Source of the DNA: Rhynchonema sp. JSB1_4
Lineage: Eukaryota > Nematoda > Chromadorea > Monhysterida > Xyalidae
DNA: 64,000 bases
Direction of reading: 5' to 3'
Assembly (NCBI GenBank): GCA_030248065.1
Contig: JASAMV010003808.1
Coordinates: forward strand, 17,186 to 81,185
Part shown: positions 1-13,600 of the stretch, piece by piece
How positions within the stretch are numbered: position 1 is the stretch's first letter
Layout of the letters: each line of letters opens with the position of its first letter
The notes under the pieces: model-generated
What the model was told of the DNA's origin: nothing
What the model saw: only the letters and a program-made list of their open reading frames with translations
Database searches by the model: none
Translations under genes and position numbers: made by a program

Positions 1-283
1 ATCTCGTTCGGACAGCTTTCCGTCGCACCTACACTTCTTCAGATGAAATCGCGTCATGATGTGGTAGAGAAGCACCTGTTTGCTGAAATATACGTAGTTA
101 AAGGGGATGATTTTCGTAGTAACTAGACAATTACGCGTGCCTACGGCCCGGGTTTGGGCCGTTCAACGCTTAGCATTTCGTTCATCAGATGAACGACTTT
201 GCATCCCGTTAACATCTGCGAAAGCATCCACAGAGATTTAGCTCTCTGTATCCCGTTAATCTTTGCGAATGCAAATAGTGGAC

Positions 284-900
284 TCACACTTCTTCAAGCT
301 CAAAGTTTTCGAATCCGGGAATTTCGGGCATGTTGTATGGTGGTGAGAGTGGACCACTGGGTGGGGGATAGTCGACGATGCAGTCTTCGATCTTGCGCTC
401 GCCGATTCCCTGAAGAAGAAAGTACTAACACCAGAACTACACAAGAGATGTTTCACGGGAGCATAAAAAACCAGCTCGCTGGTGTTTTGGAGTCACGTGG
501 AATTGTGGTGCATTCGCTCTGACGATGACCTGGTGCGCACTGATTGTGACTACAAGTCGAAGCGGAACACCAAAAACAGTCTGTACGCTATACATTGATT
601 GAAACATCGGCGCAGCAGACGGACATCCAACCTTGAAGTATCCGATCATACAAGTGCCGACATCCTTGGGGATTTCATCCAGCAGCTCAAAGATCAGATC
701 GGCCGCGTATCGATACTGACAATTGCGTTTTCGGTCATCTTTCGGGAACGAGCACGGCAGGAATGAGTCCAGCGCCTTGTCCAATTCGTACGATACCGAG
801 CCGCAACCTTCGCTGCAAGATCGAGGTACACAGTATTGTTGGCACAGTACCCCGCGCAAAGCAACAAGCGGGCAAACGGGACTTTTATTTTGAGTGTGCA
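284..900 (-). CDS. 3' part of unrecognised gene, Cys-containing ectodomain and acidic Pro-rich C-terminus
   Basis: Two minus-strand exons can be joined in phase 0. The last exon (about 409 down to 284) follows a CTTCTTCAG acceptor and encodes 41 residues, GIGERKIEDC at the start, a PPPSGPLSPPY stretch, and an acidic end (ENFELEEV, then stop). The exon before it (about 815 down to 526 or 554) encodes a Cys-containing stretch (CSEGCGSVSYELDK, then CPSAAP) followed by a moderately hydrophobic segment (VFGVPLRLVV). Upstream exons lie near 820-1080 but I cannot set their borders. I do not recognise the family. It may be a secreted or single-pass protein with a short cytoplasmic tail. Splice sites are inferred only from consensus and open frames. 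Confidence 0.33.
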
Positions 901-2691
901 CATGCGTCTTGCTTGACGATTGACGATGTCATTAGCCCACCAGCTGGCAGACGCACGAATGTTTGAATAGGATTGATTTCGTAAACTCGGGAACCAGTTT
1001 AAATTGATGACTAGTGATCTTAATTCGGATGCGAGAGTGCAGACACCCGACGGACTAATCAAACAAGCACCAACTTGGCGAAGCATCGTTGCGACGCTGC
1101 CTGCACCGCGGGATTCGCCTCCTGAATGGCGTGATCAACACTTGATTCGATCTTCTCAACCAAACATTTGAGGAACTCTGCAACACAGAATTTGGCAACA
1201 ATTGATGGAATATAACAGCGATGTGCCGGTAATCTTGAGTGGAGATCTCAATCTGGAGTGCCACCCACATACACACACACACCCACTCAGTTGCTGAAAA
1301 AACATGCATCCACACCCACACATATTTGTTGATTGGACACCACTCCGATACAAAGAAAACTGTCTGGTGCCGGTAGCTTGTTTAGACATGCCACACCATT
1401 TTTTAACGTGAAAACATCAACGTTGAACAAAATTTGGCTCCTATTATTAACGTTTTGGTGCGGGTCACACACACAATTGAAAAAACCTGCCTGCCCACCC
1501 ACACGGTTGAAAGTGCCACCCATGCGCACACCCACGCACACCCATATCCACACCCACGTCCTATCCCTGGTCGTGAGTCGACCAATCACACAGATGTTGC
1601 CTCGCATTTAGACCGATGGAGCATTTGCTTGTCTGTCTATTGGTGAACGGCAATAGGATCCAAAATTCAAATCTCTCATCGAACAGGCTCATGACCAACT
1701 TTCGAATTGATTGTGGCAAATGTCCTGCGGCAGTTCGGCCTGCTCTGCCTTTTCCGTCCAGTATTTGTCACATCGACCTGCCAACGCCGTGCTCGCGTAC
1801 AATGTAAATGACTGAAACATCATAACACACTCAATGAACAGCCCAAAGACGGCATTTGGCTTTGATGGAATGTAAGAAAGCGCTTAAATTCCAACTTACC
1901 AAAAACTGAAGAACTTTCATGGTTGTGTGTCCAACGGTACGTGCGCTGAATGTGTAGTGTCAGGGATAATTTCCAGCTGAGTTAAAATTATGTTTGCTCA
2001 GACAGTACCTGAAAGTTGCAGTTATTAAACGCAAAGATGCAAAATCTGTTTATATATTCTAATTTAGTTGTTGGAAAACGTGGTGAGCGGTTCTTGTTAT
2101 TCTTACAAACAACAAACAAATAATATAGTAATAAACGCGAGAATCGCCTATTTTTTACTGTTTACATCCTTCAATTCCCAAAACATAAAGTGCAAGTTTC
2201 GCAGTGTGACGCATTTGTGCACGACGGTGACGCAAGCGGTAAGAAAGCAGCAAGGCGACTTTTTTTTGTAAACAGCCGATGTACGGCCTAATGATGTACA
2301 CCTAATGTAACCAACTGCAAACTACTAATGCACGTGTAAAATTGTTGATAATGTCACACGCGCGAATATCTAGTGTATCGGACACACGCCCCCGCAGCGA
2401 TCATAAGTTCCGACATACAGTACAGTAGATAATAGTAGACTTCCTGAAGAAAGATATCATCATCTTTAAGCGCCCAAACTCAGCTCTCGTGTATCCTGCT
2501 GGATGTTCTACAATCAAACACTGGAGCTCCTACATCAATATGATACTCTAATGTGCACATGCTGTATTTCCGCTAATTGAAGTCCCCTCCAATAGAAGCC
2601 CCCGAGTCTGGCATACAAGGACCAGCACATGCATGAGCATGCAGTGAGCCCGAAAGTGTGATACAATCACCTACAACATGCGATGCACATG
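901..2691. other. No gene recognised; CA/CCCA-rich stretch
   Basis: No exon could be supported here except possible 5' exons of the preceding gene below 1086. Positions about 1262-1560 are rich in CACACCCACAC-type runs on the plus strand, a degenerate purine/pyrimidine-biased simple repeat. The rest looks like ordinary AT-rich intergenic DNA. Confidence 0.5.
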
Positions 2692-2981
2692 TATGGGCAA
2701 TCCATCGGCTCATGGCAAATTTTAATACACACATCGCATGCAGCAGCACACGCCACTTTTCTAAACAAAATGTACACTGGGCGAATGTCATATGTACTTG
2801 GATGACCGCTTTTTAATTTATCCGATTTTCATTTGCTACTTGCGATAACACTTTTCTGCACTGTTGCAGAATTCGGCGATGTTTCAACGGATAACTGTAG
2901 AGAATAGATGCATTCATTGATGGCAATGTAGCACGCAGCAGCCTGTGTGTGCGAGTGCCATGAGCTGGTGGATTGCCTATA
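2692..2981. mobile_element. MITE family 1, copy 1
   Basis: About 290 bp bounded by inverted ends reading GTATGGGCAATCC and GGATTGCCTATAC, followed inward by GGCTCATGGCA and its inverse TGCCATGAGC. Closely similar copies lie at 40612-40895 and 57129-57418, the last in opposite orientation. There is no coding capacity. The ends follow TA, which suggests a TA target duplication (mariner or similar), but the superfamily is an inference. Confidence 0.65.
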
Positions 2982-5347
2982 CATGCATGTACATCCATTT
3001 GCATGAACACGTGGCACTCAATTGCAATCGGTACTGCACAGAGCTCACTTGGACAGAACATTGCTGAAAAATAGAAGCTCCCCTCGAATTGAAGCCCTCG
3101 GGTCAGAGGGTGGCTGAAGAAAGAAGCCTAGGGTTTCTCGTAGAGGAGTACGGAGATTGAACATGACTGAACATGAATATAGAGCCAGACGAAGATAACA
3201 CAAGAAATTTTTGATTTGTGTAATACATTCTAGACACACTCTATCAGACGGTTACATCTAGTGCTTCATGCTTTTCAAAAATGGAAACTCCACCAACAAT
3301 AGAGGATTGTTGTACTGTAGCTGAGGAAAGAATGAACTTAGAGTAGTGACGTTTTACGTAAGCATAAAACCAGCTCGTGTTTGTTTCTGAGGCCAAATGG
3401 CCATGTGGTGCCTTCAAACTGACGATCATCTTGTGCACCGCCCGCCTGCGAGAACAGTTCGGAACGGGCAACCAAAAACATCTTGAGTAAAATGATGATG
3501 AGGATAAATAAGGAGACAAAAAGTAAAAATATGTAGGTACTTTGGTGATGGTTCATGGCAGTGTATAGTGTGCAACTGCGGTGCATTTCGTCTGCAGTGT
3601 ACATACAGGTAGCTCAAAGTGAAATTGCTTGTGTGTGAATAACATCTAAAGGGCAAAGTCAACGAGTTACAAAAAGTACAAAATGACTTTCTGAATCAAT
3701 AATGTTGCCGTGCGTAGGACACACAAGGCATGCAACCTACACATCTCACTGATGTTAATTGTGCACAACACATTGATTCACCCCGCACGTGATTACTTTG
3801 TGACTTCAAGGGTGAAAAAACGACTCGTTCACTTTCTGCGATGGGAATCGACAATCATCAGGAAACATCAATGAAACCGAAGAGAAATTATAATATACAG
3901 TACATATGCATAGTACCTATGTACATGTGTATGCATCACATGTTTACTTGTGCAATGATAACGCGTGCGCGGAGAGTGAAAGTTACCGCAGCGAAAAAGT
4001 GTCTAGAAACGGGCGAATATGCGTTCGAAAATTACCAAAAAAGCCACCCGTTGCAATACAATATGATGAGTATTATATCTGTTGCCGCATCTCATACTGG
4101 ATTGTTGGGTCCTTGGGGACCGCCTTGATGAAGATCCCCAAGCTATTAGTTGTCATAGTACGTGAAAAAAGTGTGTCATCGAACACCAAAACGTTACTTG
4201 TCAAGAACCTCATCTCACCCAGAAAACTGACGTTTTTCGTCCTAATATCGATTGGAAGCAAAAATTGTACTGTTCACGTACATAATGATGGCGGAAAGTC
4301 AATATAAGCTGGCAGAAGTGAACACCTACCCTTACCCATACAATAGCAGCTACCAATACCAAATGCATATTCCGTGAGTTCGAGTATAATCATGTAATGA
4401 GGAAAGAAAAGTGAAAAGTGCAGTCTTGCACAATGGTAATAATGGGGGAACAGTGTGGGTGCGTGTGAATGCATGAAAGTTGCCCAAAGTTCAACATAAG
4501 CACAGAAACTGGTCCTTCTTCTTTTCACACTTTTCTGGTGAAGTTTAAAATTTTCTTGCACGAGTATATGTACATATGTCGTGTTTGCAATTAGGTAAAT
4601 GTAAATCGGTGACATCGTATGCAAGTCAAATCAATCGGTAATTTTGTATAGTTTGTTGTATGGTTGCGCGTAGGAGTTTACATGTTCATATTTTCGATAT
4701 GTGTGCAAAGAATACGTATACAAACAGTAGTAGGAAGCTGGTCATTGCAACTGTAAGTGGGTACCAACAGTGTGATTGTATAGGAATGCTTTATTTTAAC
4801 CTCTTGCTTGTTGAGAGAGACTACACTCATGCCCAATAAGTGAATGACAGCCGCAAATTCATTCGCGCAAGGTTGTACGTCACGCCGAGCTGCCGATGAC
4901 GCGAGACTGGGCGGAAATGGGCATAGTGCAGGTGGCGTGCATTTTTCTGGCATGATGGTCGTTTGGTTTGTGTTCGGTTTCAGGTTGACTAAATAGACTT
5001 AGAACGTGTGTTCCACCAGCTCAGCAAAAAATAACAGCGTCAAAATCGTTTTGAGATGGATGAGCAGCCCGGGTTGCCTGTTCTGTTCAGTACTTTCTGC
5101 AGCAAAGCTCCAGAATAACGAAACCAATTATAATACTATTTGTATTCTACTTTTGTTATTTCCGCAAATTTGGGTTCAATCACTCAATTTGCAATGAAGT
5201 GTCGGATAAACTAGGCCAGGAATGTACCAATGGATTTGTCGATGTTTAGAAAGCCATATTGCACGTGTGCAACGATCAATCAGTCATTTGTATGATGTAG
5301 ACTTGTCAGATAGGTAGATAGGTATTCGTCATTTTGTTACGTTTTCT
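2982..5347. other. No gene recognised
   Basis: Intergenic. Short open frames on both strands have neither splice sites nor protein features that persuade me. A segment at about 3070-3140 resembles one at 2576-2610 (repeated AAGCCC with a preceding AATTGAAG), so a small unclassified repeat is likely. Confidence 0.5.
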
Positions 5348-6705
5348 TCATTTCTTGTTTTCATCCATCATCGGAATCCAGTGCGACTGGGCCGCGCCAC
5401 CACCCGGCGCGTTGTCCGGCGGTTCGGAGGCACCCACCAGTTCTTGACCCTCACTTCTTCCTCCTGCTCCTCCGCCTCCTTCTCCTCCGGATTCCATCGG
5501 TGTTCCTCCGCCATACGCCCCTCCTTCACCTGAAATGGACGATGTTTGCACAAACTAGTCTTATGTGGATTGTTTCCTCATCTCGACGTCTGCTACAGCG
5601 CAACAAAATATCAGGGGCAAGATAGGTAAAATTGTCGCAACTGACACGGCTACCTGCGGGTGAGTTTTTTGTTTTGCCAGCGTGGCACAAAGGCTGTTGT
5701 TCGAAATGTACAGCGCATCAACCCTATCACAAAACGCGATCCAGACTTAAAACCGAGTTTCAAGTCCATATCCACTAACCGCCTGTGTCCATGCCACCCC
5801 CAGCTGCCTCATTCATCGGCGGCGGGCCTCCCTGATCGTCCTTGGGTGCACCGCGTTTGCTGAACCAACCACCGAAACGTGATTGTGGCTTGTTCTGTGG
5901 CGCAAAAAACCGACGACTTTTCAAGCTGAAGCAGCAATAACCATCGACTTGTGCGTTACCTGACTTTTGTCCCCATCGTCCCTGTCGCGGCCACGACGAC
6001 CCCAGCGCGACTTGCGACGTGTCTTGGGCTTCAAAGGAAGAAACTAAATGAATTTCCTTCGAGATTCAGGCAACTAACTGCGCTCAAACTGACATCGTCG
6101 TAATCGGACTCGCCCCTCGCCAATCGGTCGCGACGTCGTTGTTCGCGCAGCTGCTCGTCGCGTTTGTTCTTCCACAAAACGTAGATCACCGGAACCGCGA
6201 TGAATGTTACTGCCTGTGCGTGAGCGTGCATAAAACTGTGAAACATCAGGAATGGTCTAATCACGCGCTCTTTTTGAAGTCCATTTCAATGTCAAAGGAA
6301 ACGTGAATCACATTAAGCAGCTGACAGGTCACATTTGCGATTTGGTACTACATTCGCACTGACGATGACCTGATGCACCCAAAACGAACCTCGAGCGTGA
6401 CGATGAACGCCAGCACGCACACCAACGCGGTCGACGTGCAATTGTCGTCGTCAGCTGCCAATACTGAAACATCACTCGGTTACGGCCGTTCGTTGGTCTT
6501 GTTGTGTTTCAATAACGCCAAAGTTAGATCTATTTTCCCTTGCGGTTGTCTCGAAGAGGATGACGGTGCGCTACTGCCCCGGCTCTGGATTCCTCGATTC
6601 CCGAAATTTGTAATTTCCAAAAAGTTTAATTACCGTAACCCGAGCCGAACCTGTTGTGAATAGCAACGCCAGCAGCCAGAGATATCGCAGTGGAGCAGTG
6701 GTCAT
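5348..6705 (-). CDS. Small membrane protein with basic and Gly-rich tail
   Basis: Six exons are proposed: 6705-6651 (start Met and signal peptide, LWLLALLF core), 6463-6390, 6213-6094, 6028-5960, about 5930-5785, and 5529-5348. Exons 2 and 3 join in phase 0 to give a hydrophobic stretch (TALVCVLAFIVTLE then AVTFIAVPVIYVLW) followed by a basic, charged tail (NKRDEQLREQRRRDRL). Exon 4 is Arg-rich (TRRKSRWGRRGRDRDD). The last exon is Gly-rich and ends QSHWIPMMDENKK. It is probably a single-pass protein with most of its mass inside the cell. The exon 4 to exon 5 join is one base out of phase in my reading, so that junction is unresolved; the final exon is open in two frames. No family was recognised. 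Confidence 0.55.
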
Positions 6706-7648
6706 GATCAGTGGTCAGGTATGATAGTGGATAAATTACTTGGTGCTAAAATTGCAAAAATGATACGTCGGACTTTTTCTGGTTTTGTGATGCTGCATTT
6801 GAGTGTGGCAAACGTGGCATCCAGTGTCCGAAATTATCAAGCTAAACATACACTATATTTTTTATCCAAAAAATTTCCAAACACATGAACCAGTGGCGGT
6901 ATCAGAAAAGTGCTTTCTATAAATTGTGTGGAAAATAATAATTTGGGATGTAATAATCACAGATCAACTACGTCATTCAATTAAGACACAAAAACGAGTC
7001 CTCAATGAGTCAGAAATCACAGCTCGTCACAAAGAATGTTTTATATTTTCGATGATTTTGGGCCGTTGGTCTTTGATTTGGCACTTTTTACTGAACGGTC
7101 TGAAAGGAGTTCGATAAAAATCTTCAGAAATTGAATTGTTCAAGTTTTTTTGATAGGTAGAACTAGAACCAACCAGAACTTCGGTTCGATGAGCCTTCTG
7201 TTTCGTCAATATCGTCTGCCGTTTGGTCTGTACGTCTTAAACACCAAAGAGCACTTTAATTAAAGTTATTAGCATTGCCTCCAGGTTTGATACGGATACA
7301 CAACTTTACTTAGTTTTTCAATACCAGCTATACAGTATTTCCTTTTTATGCGAGTCAAAGGAAGCCGTGTCAACGTTGGACGCCAACTCCCAGCTGAGGT
7401 CGGAAGTCCATGACTCCCTTTGAAAATGCAAAGAAAGAGAAATCACGCGTGACGCGCACGCTGCCAACGTCACCAGAAGCCTGAAGCAGTATTTCGTGCA
7501 CCGTATTTTTACGTGGCGTGTGACGTCTGATTTCTCTTTCTTTGCATTTTCAAGGTGAATCGCACAATTTTGACCTTAGCTAGGAGCAACCGGGTCGCTC
7601 GTTGAGTGGGTGTTTGGACCAATTTTATAAGGAAAGACTATGTTAATA
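6706..7648. other. Intergenic, with an imperfect inverted repeat
   Basis: No gene seen. GAAAATGCAAAGAAAGAGAA at about 7421 is repeated as its inverse at about 7530-7553, giving a 25-bp stem around roughly 80 bases rich in CGTGACGC words. Part of the stem word (GCAAAGAAAGAGAAATC) recurs at 25080, so this is likely a small MITE. Confidence 0.5.
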
Positions 7649-10600
7649 TTACTTTTCTGTCCTGTCCATCAGCCGAACAAGTATGCCGACTCCCGAATGT
7701 CTATTCATAGCACAAACGAACTCGAATTTCGCGTTATTGTTCGCAAGTCCAAGTTCGATCATCATTTGTTGTTCCTGTTCGTCGAGATGGGCCATTCCCA
7801 TTGGTTGTTGGCCATGTTTTCGTTCCTTTGCCTTTTTTTCCATCGGTTCACTCTTTTCGCCACTTTCGACAGATGGCGATTTCGGAATGTGGTCGCGGGG
7901 AGATCGGTACGATTTCGACACTTGTTCGTTTTCGATCTGATGATTGAATCACCTACTTTTTCATGTTTTTTGACTGACTGTTTTATTGATTTGACGAATG
8001 ATAATGGATTTGTTCTTTGAGTAGTTAATAAATTGACCATTGATTGTTTGATGTAACGACAGCTTCGCTTTGATTGATTGTTTTGAAGTTTCTCGGCTAT
8101 TCAAAATTGATTGATTGGCCCTCCCGCAGGCTTACCGTTTCTCTCGGTTCATATTGATCAAACTCTTGTTGTACTGTTGGGTGGACAGGTGGCACTGGCT
8201 AAAAAATACAATGGTGTTCGCTACATTCCCTTTCTTTCATAACACATAAACTGAACTGACCGGGGTTGATCGACTGCTTGATGCACCATCATTTTTGCCT
8301 GATCTCGTCGATCGGATCGATTCAGCGACGAGGCGCACAGCGTCTTGCTGGAACATGATGTTCATTTTTTTAAATGTTTTTAGGTATACCAGACCCAAAC
8401 ACACCAATTTTTCCCGTTCCTTTCGTCGTTTCCTTTTCGCAATCAACTTTATCACTTTCACGCCGATCACCGTTGTGGCTGCGAGCAACAGCAACGTTAA
8501 AGCGGCCGTCACCGAGATCAGTACGATGAGCGCAGTGGTGGAACTCGTGCTCTCCGCTGTGTCGGGGACTGAGAGGGGGTTTATAGGTCAAGAAAAGAAT
8601 GCCTGGAACATGCGGAGACAAAACGTGGCACCAATAAGAAGCGTTGAAACGCCCACTTTTCTCGCATTTGCTCAATTCATCGATCCACGCGCCATTTTCA
8701 CACGTTGTCGACGCAGTGTCGCCTGTGCATGTGCACACAAACAAAAGCAAAACGTTTGACTAAAGTATCGGGGTGAGCACCAAACGATCGAACCGTTTAG
8801 ACGATGGTCTTGGTCGCACGTTACAGACACAATAGTTGATTCGGCATATCGATGCTGCGTCGTTGGCTTGTCCCATTTCACTGGTTCGTGACTGTAGTTG
8901 TAGTTGGTGGCATCAGTCTTGGAGAATTCAATGCAGGCTGCAACAGATAGACACCAGCTGGAACCACAAGACACTGACAGTGGAACTTCCGTAGTTCATT
9001 CTATATACAGTACCAGCTGCAACTCTGGGTGAATTCTGCACGTACGCATACAGCACGCGTACGTACGCGTGCACGCCTGTGACGCCTTTGGACAGAATGC
9101 ACACACAAAAGTCTAGGAGGCCGAGTACACCGTGTGCACTGCGTACACAGTGTTGAAGCGGTCAAAGGCGTGCCCGCGGTGTACGCGTACGTACGCAGGC
9201 GTACGCGTGCACTGCGCGTGCACCGCTGGGCGGCTTGTTTTTGCGCAACTGCACATTATTGGTTTATTTTGCTCTCTCACAATTATCAATGATTTGTCTT
9301 TGTTCACAATGCCGAAACGAAATAAACCGGCGATTTCTGTGCGAAAAGTCAAGCAACAAGTCCGACAGCTGCAAATCCTGAACCGCGAACGTGGTGGTCG
9401 TAAAGTTTCACATTTTGTGCGAGAGACCATCCAAGAAATGCGCAACATGGGCTACAGCAACATTGTGAACAAAGACAAATCACTGATAATTGTGAGAGAG
9501 CAAAATAAACCAATAATATCCAGTTGCGCAAAAACAAGCCACCCAGCGGTGCACGCGTACGCCTGCGTGCGTACGCGTACACCGCAGGCACGCCTTTGAC
9601 CGCTTCAACACTGTGTACGCAGTGCACGCGGTGTACTCGGCCTGAACCAGAAGAACCAGAACCCGAAGAAATGTCGCACCGACGAGCACGTCTGTGAATC
9701 GAACAAGTAGAATCGAACAGAAATGTGACTATGCTTCACAAGGCGCGTTTCTGTTCGACTCTCACATTGTCCCACAGTCAACCATTTTCTGAGAATACTG
9801 AACAAACTTGGTTTGCACGTGGCTTCAGTCTCATTCCATCCTTGTTCAGTGCACTCGACTTCAAGTGGATGTGGCGAAGTCGCATCGGTACTTTGAGGAG
9901 CCAAGCACTTGAAGAATGCTTTGGCACCGATTGGGTACATTTCGTTGGCGAGTTTGGGTGGTGCAATTGAGGTCATCGTCGTGTTGTCAGGGTGCGGTAT
10001 GGATGACGGACAAGCTGAAACCAAATGGAATTAACCAAAATCGTGGTCTTTTACCGTGGTATTCTAAATTTGATCTCACGCTTGGCACATCTGAGCTCGG
10101 TTGGATGGTTGTTGTCTGTGGGTATCCATTGATGGTCATCTTTGCATTCGACGGTCACCGATTCGCATGGGACTTCAGGACAGAGCGCTGCTGTTTGTTT
10201 GGTCCAGAACAGACCATCTTGACAGGACAGCTTCACCTGGAAGTGGAGCAACTGTAAATTGGAATGAAAAGTTGCTACAATTAAAGTTCAAAATTCCGTG
10301 CCTGTGTGTTGATCGAGACAAGACTCTTGTCTCCCGCTGTTACTTGACGCGTTGACGGTTCATCAACCGAAACCTGATAACTTTTTTCTCTTGCTTTCAA
10401 AGCATTGTAGTTGCAAGCTGAATTGGGGAACAAACTTTCGGATGAGAAATAAGAAAATACTCAGCAAGGCTCGAACCTTTCTGACACGTCACCGAGGTCG
10501 ACCATGTGCCGTCTGCCTTGCAACTGACCGACTGCTTGACCACGTAGTTCGAACTGATTTGGGCGAAAGACAGATCGTTGCACTCGATATCAAACGGCCT

Positions 10601-13600
10601 TGACCCAGGAAGAATGTGGTGGGAGCCGATTTGCGATGCGGATGGATAGACGATCGGTTTGGCATTCAGATCAGTCTCGTGTAGCTTGAGGCACGCTTAA
10701 GAGGGGATGAAGTTTGTCCAGTGCGACAGGCTCCATACCGAATTGTGCGCACATAAAGAAAGATGTGCACTCAGCTTTGATGCATTGATCCGCACTTGAC
10801 CAGGTGCCTTGGTCGCAAGTGAACTCCCTTGTCTTTTGACCGTCGGAATCCCAAACAAGAGAGTCTTGACATTCAACGCTCAACGTTGTCCCGTGGGTGT
10901 AGTGCGTGTCGCTGCCTTGAATCTTGCCTGGACCTGATGTCTTGCGGATAGAATGCTTCGACGTGTTCAGCTGTTCGCAACCTGCACAACGTTTGGTTAA
11001 CAAAATGGAATTACAAAAGTTAAAGAAGTGCGAGTTGCAGATTCTGCTCATGTCCGGGAAGACCATCGCGGTTTTGTGGCTTGGATGAACCCACTCGCTG
11101 GTGTTTTCTAGACGCTACAGGTTTGGCATTGTCCGTTTCCGATGTTTCGTGAGTCTCAATATTAACCTTTGACGCATTTCATTCCTTCCGCCCATCTCAG
11201 CAGATGTCCTTTGCCCTCCACACACTTAACAGACTGCGTTGTGGCTGACAGCCCAGTGACGTGATGATTGGTCTCACATTTGACGGTTGATATTTTACCT
11301 CTTGCGAACTTTTTATTTTGTTGATGGTCTTGAGTGGCTTGGTCAACCTTCAGTTCTTTGTCGAAGCAGTCTGGGTAAAAACACAATAACCTTTATGCGG
11401 GTGTGCTTCGAGGGTACGGGGTGCCGCCAATGACGCGTGGTGGGGCTGCAGTTTCAATCCAAAACCGCGGCTGCCTGGTTCTCGTCAGTTCTAACAATCA
11501 AGTCCGTACACTGTTTGCAATTGTGGTACGTGAGGTTTCACTCAAAGTTTTTAGGTATAGTTTGGTGCTGAGACCAGTGATGTACATAGTTGGTCCGAGC
11601 ACGAAAGCTAGCTAGCTGGAGGGGTCCGGTGCAAGAAAGCTAGCTAGCAAACCGCGGGTACCCCGGGTGTTGGTCCAGAAGTAAAAACAGGGGTATGAAA
11701 ATTGGTCGAAATTATGCCAAAATAAGCCTTAAGACACTTTGCCAGAGAAAATCGAACGGTGTTCATACAACATGGGTCAAATTTTATCGAAATCGAGTTT
11801 TCGCCATGAAACAATTACGTAGGTCGGGGGTATTACGTACACAAAATATTTTTTGAATACTCCCTGTATAAGTCGAGATACGGCTCAAACAAGGAATTTT
11901 GGATCTGAGCTCAGAAATAACCAAGGAAAAATTTTTTTAAATTGTCATAACTCGTTCAATAAGTGGAATTTCGGGAAGCTGTTTTCACACAATTATAGAT
12001 AAATGTCTCAGTATAGTGCATGTTAATAACTGTCTCCCTGCTACGCACAGGGTGGCCCAGAAAAAAAATTCAATTTTTTTCAAAAAAATCGATTTTGAGG
12101 TCAACTTCAGACCTTGTCGAAAACTGGCCGCTGTCGCTTCCGGCTAATCCATGGGTACTCGCGAGTTGCGCAAGCGATTCTGTCACTAAAACAGCAAAAA
12201 AATCCGTTTTCATTAACACAATTTTGCGCAGCGCCACGTTGAAAACACCCCCCAGCACTGATATCGCACCCTCTGCATGCGCCAGGCAGCCAGCCTGTGA
12301 CCGTGTGTGCGTGTTTTATTAACACGCTGGCTGGCTTGCGCATGTGTTGGATTCTTGTTGAACAGCTGTTAATGTGTGATTGCGATTAAAAATATGTTGA
12401 AAAGTGATTTTATTGCACATTTGCGGCAGGTTTTAATTCATTTGTATTGCATTACCTTTTGCTTTGTTTCTGCACGCGTGAAAAACGGAGTGTTGAGCTG
12501 TATGTACCGGTATGTATGCCAACCTATTCATACTGCAGTGTACAGTTCATGTTCTGCCACTTTCGCGGTTTGAAAAAAATTTATGCTATTCTTCTGCTGG
12601 TTGGGATGGAAAATGTATTTACGCGCCAACATGAATAAAAACTTTTTCCGATAGCTCATAGCGCAACGTACGTGTAGGTATGTACAGTATACGCATTACA
12701 ACAAATTTTTTCAAAGGTCAGAACGACGGCTTTCAATGTATCGAGAAATTGGTTATTTGCTTGAGAATCCGTGATGTGCTTTGGTTTGTCAGCCAAATTC
12801 ATCCAATTCAATCCACCAGCCAGCATCACATGGCACTTAGGCCATATAGTGACCACATAAAAAGGTGCAGTCGCCGGTCTCGTTCTTGGTTTTCAGTTCG
12901 ATCCTCTTTTTGATCGGAAACGGATTCTTATGTGACGCACGCACTTGAATAAGGCAGCGACATTCATTTTGTAAAATTGCGTATATGATCAGATTGAAAG
13001 GGCAATTCATGAGATTCCAAGAACTGCGATCTACAGTGCCTTATTTTATTTACTTCCATTTTATTTATTTCCACTTTATCGTCAAATGTGACGAACTCAT
13101 AAGTTCGCTGCTGAGATCCCAACACATTCAGTCGTTCCAACGACTGAAGATGTGGCACTTGTTGTCGCCATCGACGGCGTACACGTGCGTCGACACAATC
13201 AGAAACGGTGCGTCTCTTTCTTGTTCGGCATCTCGGACCTCGTGTGTCTGATAATGGTGGATGCATCTGAAAAACAATCGATTCCTATATTAAAGGCACA
13301 GCCGTACTTTACAGTCTTAGACCATACGGTATCTCCCTGAATTCTTACACACCTGAAATGTTTCAGGTTACTGTAGCCACGTCTCGCGCGGTTTTCGAGC
13401 GAAGCCGATAAACAACACACCCAAACGCGGGCCTGACCAAACGCGCGCTAAATGTTTCGTGCTCTTGGCACTTTCACAAACAAACCACGCGCGACATGGC
13501 TACAAATTTTTTTATTTGCACGGAACACGGAAATAATTCCGTGAACATTATTGCTGTTCGCGTCAACACACAAACTTTTGACTTGAGCACGCTGGCTTTT

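Noticed and set aside
4678..4953. 91-codon minus-strand frame with several Cys
   Set aside because: No splice or domain support; composition is like surrounding intergenic DNA.
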